Positions 4,104 to 5,594 of a stretch of DNA of 5,594 nucleotides are shown here, piece by piece. The position numbers were made by a program, and so were the translations under genes. The notes below the pieces were generated by a model, which made no database searches, was not told the DNA's origin, and saw nothing but the letters and a program-made list of their open reading frames with translations. This DNA comes from Lachnospiraceae bacterium UBA1718 (GTDB lineage: Bacteria > Bacillota > Clostridia > Lachnospirales > Lachnospiraceae): positions 3,050 through 8,643 of the forward strand of contig DCIU01000105.1 in the NCBI GenBank assembly GCA_002317245.1, read 5' to 3'. Positions within the stretch are counted from its first letter, which is position 1. The number at the start of each line of letters is the position of its first letter.

Positions 4104-5423
4104 ATGATAACTGATTATGCTAATGAGAAGAAGCCTTTGTGTCTTGCTAATGATTCTATTCCAGAGGAACTATATGAGAAATATTCGGTTAATCGAGGCC
4201 TCAGGGATATTAATGGTAAGGGAGTATTAACTGGATTAACCAATATTTCGGAGATTTTGTCCTTCAAGGATGTTGATGGAATTAAGACACCAATTGACGG
4301 TGAACTCTGGTACAGAGGGTATAAGGTTAATTCACTAATTAATGAATTAGGACCTCATGAATTTGGCTTTGAGAAGATTGCCTACCTCCTCCTCTTTGGA
4401 GAGAAGCCTGACAGCAGCCAGCTGGCAGATTATAAGAAGATAATAAATGATAACAGAACCCTTCCTACCAACTTCACCAGGGATGTAATAATGAAGGCTC
4501 CATCCAAGGACATAATGAACTCAATGACAAGAAGTATTCTGACACTTGCCTCATATGACGAACTAATTGATGATAACAGCCTTGAGAATTCCATAAGACA
4601 GTGTTTGCTGCTTATTTCCCAGTTCCCAATGCTAGCTGTCTACGGATACCATGCGTACAACCACTATATTAATGATGAGAGCATGTATATTCACAGACCT
4701 GACCCAACACTGTCTACGGCAGAGAACATCCTTACAATGCTAAGACATGATAAGGCATACACCGAACTTGAAGCCAAGATTCTCGATATTGCCCTAATCC
4801 TTCACATGGAGCATGGTGGCGGTAACAATTCAACATTTACCACAAGAGTTGTTACTTCTGCAGGAACTGATACTTACTCAACTATTGCTGCAGCTATGTC
4901 CTCATTAAAGGGTCCAAAGCATGGTGGAGCCAATATTAAGGTCATGCAGATGATGAACAATATCCATGAGAATATTAATGATATTGGGGACAGAGAAGAG
5001 ATAAGAGCCTACCTGTCCAAGATGCTGGATGGAGAAGTATTCGATCACAAGGGATTGATATATGGGCTTGGTCACGCAATTTACTCTCTTTCAGACCCTA
5101 GAGAGGTTATCTTCAAAGGCTACGTTAACGAGCTGGCGATGTCAAAGGGCAAGGAAAAGGAGATGAACCTCTACAATATTATTGAGGAGGAAGGAATCAG
5201 CCTGATTAATGAAAGACGTCATATCTATAAGGGAGTTTGCGCCAACGTAGACTTCTACAGTGGATTCGTGTATGACATGCTCGGCATCCCAACGGAACTA
5301 TATACTCCACTATTCGCAATTGCACGAATCGTTGGATGGAGTTCTCACAGAATAGAAGAGTTAATATGCATGAACAAAATCATTCGCCCTGCGTATATGA
5401 GCGTTATGCAGGAACTGGAATAA
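4104..5423 (+). CDS. gltA: Citrate synthase
   Basis: A 439-residue cytoplasmic citrate synthase (oxaloacetate plus acetyl-CoA to citrate and CoA), the entry step to the oxidative TCA branch that yields 2-oxoglutarate and glutamate in anaerobes. The ATG at 4104 is fixed by AAAGGAG (4092-4098). The frame runs open back to a GTG at 3921, but that stretch is riboswitch and terminator and is not coding. All active-site residues are visible: His237 (HMEHGGGNNST), catalytic His273 (GPKHGGAN), His324 (GLGHAIY), Arg333 (DPR), catalytic Asp383 (NVDFYSG), Arg408 (IARIVGW) and Arg428 (IIRP). The H324-R333 and R408-R428 spacings equal those of E. coli. WYRGYKVNSLI (69-79) is the usual N-terminal motif. 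Length is close to E. coli GltA (427). No aconitase or isocitrate dehydrogenase gene adjoins it in this window. A methylcitrate activity is possible but not indicated. Confidence 0.96.
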   Translation: MITDYANEKKPLCLANDSIPEELYEKYSVNRGLRDINGKGVLTGLTNISEILSFKDVDGIKTPIDGELWYRGYKVNSLINELGPHEFGFEKIAYLLLFGEKPDSSQLADYKKIINDNRTLPTNFTRDVIMKAPSKDIMNSMTRSILTLASYDELIDDNSLENSIRQCLLLISQFPMLAVYGYHAYNHYINDESMYIHRPDPTLSTAENILTMLRHDKAYTELEAKILDIALILHMEHGGGNNSTFTTRVVTSAGTDTYSTIAAAMSSLKGPKHGGANIKVMQMMNNIHENINDIGDREEIRAYLSKMLDGEVFDHKGLIYGLGHAIYSLSDPREVIFKGYVNELAMSKGKEKEMNLYNIIEEEGISLINERRHIYKGVCANVDFYSGFVYDMLGIPTELYTPLFAIARIVGWSSHRIEELICMNKIIRPAYMSVMQELE

Positions 5424-5497
5424 AACGTAATTCCTCTGGTAAAACCGCCCGCAACTGACCATGACTTAGAGAATGAACAACAGAAGCCCAATTCTAG

Positions 5498-5526
5498 ATG
5501 ACAGTCGAGGACCCCTCAGCTATAAT
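5498..5526 (+). promoter_or_regulatory. Strong sigma-A type promoter for the downstream gene
   Basis: ATGACA (5498-5503, five of six to consensus), a 17-base spacer and a perfect TATAAT (5521-5526). Start would be near 5533, about 29 bases before the next ATG. No convincing terminator is visible between citrate synthase and this promoter (5424-5497), so some read-through is possible. Confidence 0.7.
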
Positions 5527-5561
5527 TTAATTAATTAAACCATCATCCAGGAGGGAAGAAC

Positions 5562-5594
5562 ATGTTAAAGGATCTACTACCAAAGTATTATTTT
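5562..5594 (+). CDS. Start of a gene cut by the window end
   Basis: An ATG at 5562 with a strong AGGAGGG (5549-5555) upstream and its own promoter. Only eleven residues are present (MLKDLLPKYYF). The start resembles YqeG-type HAD phosphatases, which open with ML, a short basic stretch and a P-x-x-Y/hydrophobic pattern, but eleven residues cannot decide this. The call as a real gene is good; the function is a guess. Confidence 0.7.
   Translation, partial: MLKDLLPKYYF

Noticed and set aside
5424..5497. Terminator after citrate synthase
   Set aside because: Only very short complementary stretches and no U tract were found, so none is called.

Overview
The window looks like chromosome from a low-GC anaerobic Firmicute, most likely a Lachnospiraceae member of the Butyrivibrio/Pseudobutyrivibrio type. 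This is inferred from strong GGAGG ribosome sites, AT-rich spacers, short hairpin terminators between genes, and the families present: an HPr-like protein, an AraC regulator, an Rpn/PDDEXK_2 nuclease, a clostridial-type citrate synthase and a ydaO-type leader. No database search was possible, so family names rest on motif recognition.

Layout. Bases 13-210 (minus) encode a short HPr-like protein without the phosphorylatable His region. It is divergent from an AraC-family regulator (349-1251, plus), and the spacer carries two copies of AATATA-NN-TATATT. A bidirectional terminator (1291-1320) separates the regulator from a convergent 60-residue unknown protein (1341-1523, minus). Next come a Cys-rich 107-residue unknown protein (1683-2006) with its own extended -10 promoter, and an Rpn-family nuclease (2194-3006) preceded by nested inverted repeats. 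The nuclease gene holds an internal ribosome site and an in-frame ATG at 2809, which could give a separate 65-residue C-terminal protein. A perfect 13-bp terminator (3047-3075) lies between it and a convergent, 5'-truncated remnant of an FMN-dependent alpha-hydroxy-acid oxidase (3081-3446, minus). A 76-residue CxxC protein (3456-3686) begins right at the break, followed by a doubtful 34-residue ORF (3709-3813).

The right third is a regulated metabolic unit: an extended -10 promoter (3871-3876), a leader with the hallmarks of a ydaO/yuaA cyclic-di-AMP riboswitch (3909-4025), an intrinsic terminator (4055-4081), and citrate synthase (4104-5423). A 9-bp pairing between the 5' side of the aptamer and the 5' arm of the terminator gives a plausible antiterminator, so the leader reads as a ligand-OFF attenuator of citrate synthase. 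A new promoter (5498-5526) starts a gene cut off by the window edge (5562 onward).

The two most interesting points are the apparent control of citrate synthase by c-di-AMP and the possible intragenic small protein inside the Rpn gene. The middle of the window (about 1340-3820) has short unknown genes, a nuclease of a mobile or defence-linked family and a broken gene, which suggests a rearranged accessory stretch between more conserved flanks.
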